Below are positions 62,701 to 64,000 of a stretch of DNA of 64,000 nt, piece by piece (positions within the stretch are counted from its first letter, which is position 1; every line of letters begins with the position of its first letter). The DNA lies in assembly GCA_964035755.1 (NCBI GenBank), contig CAXIVR010000005.1, positions 14,917,588 to 14,981,587 of the forward strand, given 5' to 3'. The DNA is from Teleogryllus oceanicus. Lineage: Eukaryota; Arthropoda; Insecta; Orthoptera; Gryllidae. The position numbers and the translations under genes are program-made. The notes beneath the pieces are model-generated. The model saw only the letters and a list, made by a program, of their open reading frames with translations. It did no database searches and had not been told where the DNA came from.

Positions 62701-64000
62701 TCGACGAGACTCACGTTCACGGACGTCACTCACGTAAAATGAGAACTGGATACTCAAATTAAAAATATTAATTATGTAAATAATGAATATTCAATATTAT
62801 CGTGGTAGTTTTAAATGAAATGCATGCTACTTGTAAGTTTGACACTTTACCAGAATCTAATTGCATGTTAAAATATATTTATTAATCTATCGCGTTTAAG
62901 GTAGATATTCCCAAGAAGTTACACATAATTCTAAGTTATTTATTTCATTAACGTATTACGTATTTAATATCATATCGAGATAACTAATTATTACTTTAGT
63001 TACTTATTATTAGACCTGATAAATATTTACTTGGGGAATTTGATCAAATTTTTATCGTCAAATTTTGTACATCTGTGAAAATATACAAAACATTCTCGGC
63101 AGGTCACATTACTTGCTGATAGAAAAATAATCTATAAGTGTATACATTTCATACATTCCCCAATAAGCATGCAGGAACTAATGGATTACATGACAACAAA
63201 GAGCAATTTATAACATGTTGGTGAGCGACACAGAAACACATGTAATAATACACAAACACATCGAACACCAAATATTTGAACATATCATATACAACGAAAT
63301 GAAACCACATTGTTTGAATATGCAGACAAAGGCGGATCCTAATGGGAGTTGTTGCGTGAAGATACCATTACAGAAAAGTGCGTCTTCCGCTTAGGCAATC
63401 TGACACCATAGCCAATACAAGAGGACAGGAATCGAAGAATGAAGCATATAATACATGGAAACATCGAACACCAAACAATGAAAAATCACATTTGCCAGTC
63501 AAACGACACCATAGTACGTTTAAGAGGAAGTACTCTACGGATAAAAACATTAAGAGATCTAAAAATATTTTAGACGAATCAATGGTGTAATGACAGTATG
63601 ATATGTTTATGATAATGAAGCTGTAAATAGCAAGCTTTTATTTTACAAAGCAAACAATTCACTTGTCATTGATGAAGTGTACCTTTGTCGAGTGAGTGAC
63701 CATTGTCCCCGATTTTGGTATTTACAGTCAGACCAAAAATATGAACCCACTATATCTTCGGTTCAGCAATCCTCATAAGATTATTTAGTATGAAAGGACA
63801 GAGAATCAAGAGGGTGTTAGTTTAGAAATGAGAAGATAGGTGAGAAGGAAGAAAACTTGTAGAAAATGCTCATTCGCAGAAGAGGCATTGGCATATATAT
63901 AAAAGTAGTAAAACTATAAAGAAAGATTAGCAGAATGATTCATTCAGTCGCATGCCAGTACATAGTAACAGGCGTAAGGTGGAAGAAATAATTTCTGATG

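Larger units (their letters stand above)
57631..64000. other. AT-rich sequence upstream of the Shab core exon
   Basis: On the Shab strand this is the intron preceding the channel-core exon. It holds (AT)n at 58824-58868, a GT-rich tract at 59633-59760, G-rich imperfect repeats of a gggcgtgcaag type at 60130-60370 and 60690-60780, and otherwise AT-rich DNA. No T1-domain coding sequence was recognised on the minus strand. The short open frames, including one at 58799-59071, have no features I recognise. Confidence 0.6.

Overview
The window looks like nuclear DNA from a large, repeat-rich insect genome. The evidence is a spliced exon of the voltage-gated K+ channel Shab (Kv2) with insect-like sequence, long AT-rich non-coding stretches, tRNA-derived SINEs, decayed DNA transposons and abundant microsatellites. 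A hemimetabolous (cockroach/termite/orthopteran-like) insect is my guess from repeat style only; no marker here fixes the order. There are no operons, no CRISPR arrays and no convincing intact gene other than Shab.

Shab runs on the minus strand, so its 5' side is at high coordinates. The anchor is one 844-nt exon (56787-57630) that encodes S1 to S6, the pore and the start of the C-terminal tail, with good splice sites at both ends. A second, 84-nt candidate exon lies about 27 kb downstream in transcription order (29608-29691). It has a strong polypyrimidine tract, a GT donor and a Cys-rich motif (EFECCFCTSK) that I recall from the C-terminal tail of insect Shab. If that is right, 29.7-56.8 kb is Shab intron, possibly with short exons I could not find. 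The N-terminal T1 exon and the 3' terminal exon were not found.

Layout by region. At 1-13 kb there is AT-rich DNA interrupted by GC-rich low-complexity islands (3.2-3.7, 6.7-6.95, 10.1-10.55 kb), a candidate non-autonomous hAT element (7.1-8.3 kb) and a 242-bp tandem duplication (10.8-11.3 kb). At 13-22 kb there is a satellite-like block: GA and GAGGAG tracts, then a ~21-bp minisatellite (14.3-19.7 kb), then a 19-bp minisatellite (20.6-22.0 kb). Two DNA transposons with perfect 8-bp target duplications are inserted in the 21-bp array: a 2.8-kb hAT-like element with a broken transposase gene, and an 853-bp element without coding capacity. At 22-29 kb there are a Tc1/mariner transposase remnant and a possible minus-strand SINE.

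At 29.6-57.6 kb, the inferred Shab body, there are a SINE with a clear target-site duplication (32.5 kb), two copies of another SINE family (35.0 and 53.9 kb), several inverted-repeat elements (41.9, 47.2, 48.1, 54.4 kb), a 2.4-kb transposon with ~560-bp terminal inverted repeats and a decayed DDE transposase (50.2-52.6 kb), GC islands at 38.1, 47.7 and 48.4 kb, and promoter- or insulator-like motif groups at 44.25 and 45.9 kb. From 57.6 to 64 kb is AT-rich sequence upstream of the channel exon with (AT)n and (GT)n repeats.

No wholly new functional system is evident. The most useful observations are the candidate Shab micro-exon, the paired hAT-type insertions in one minisatellite, the long-inverted-repeat DDE element, the near-perfect 219-bp palindrome, and GC-rich islands that end at consensus minus-strand splice donors.
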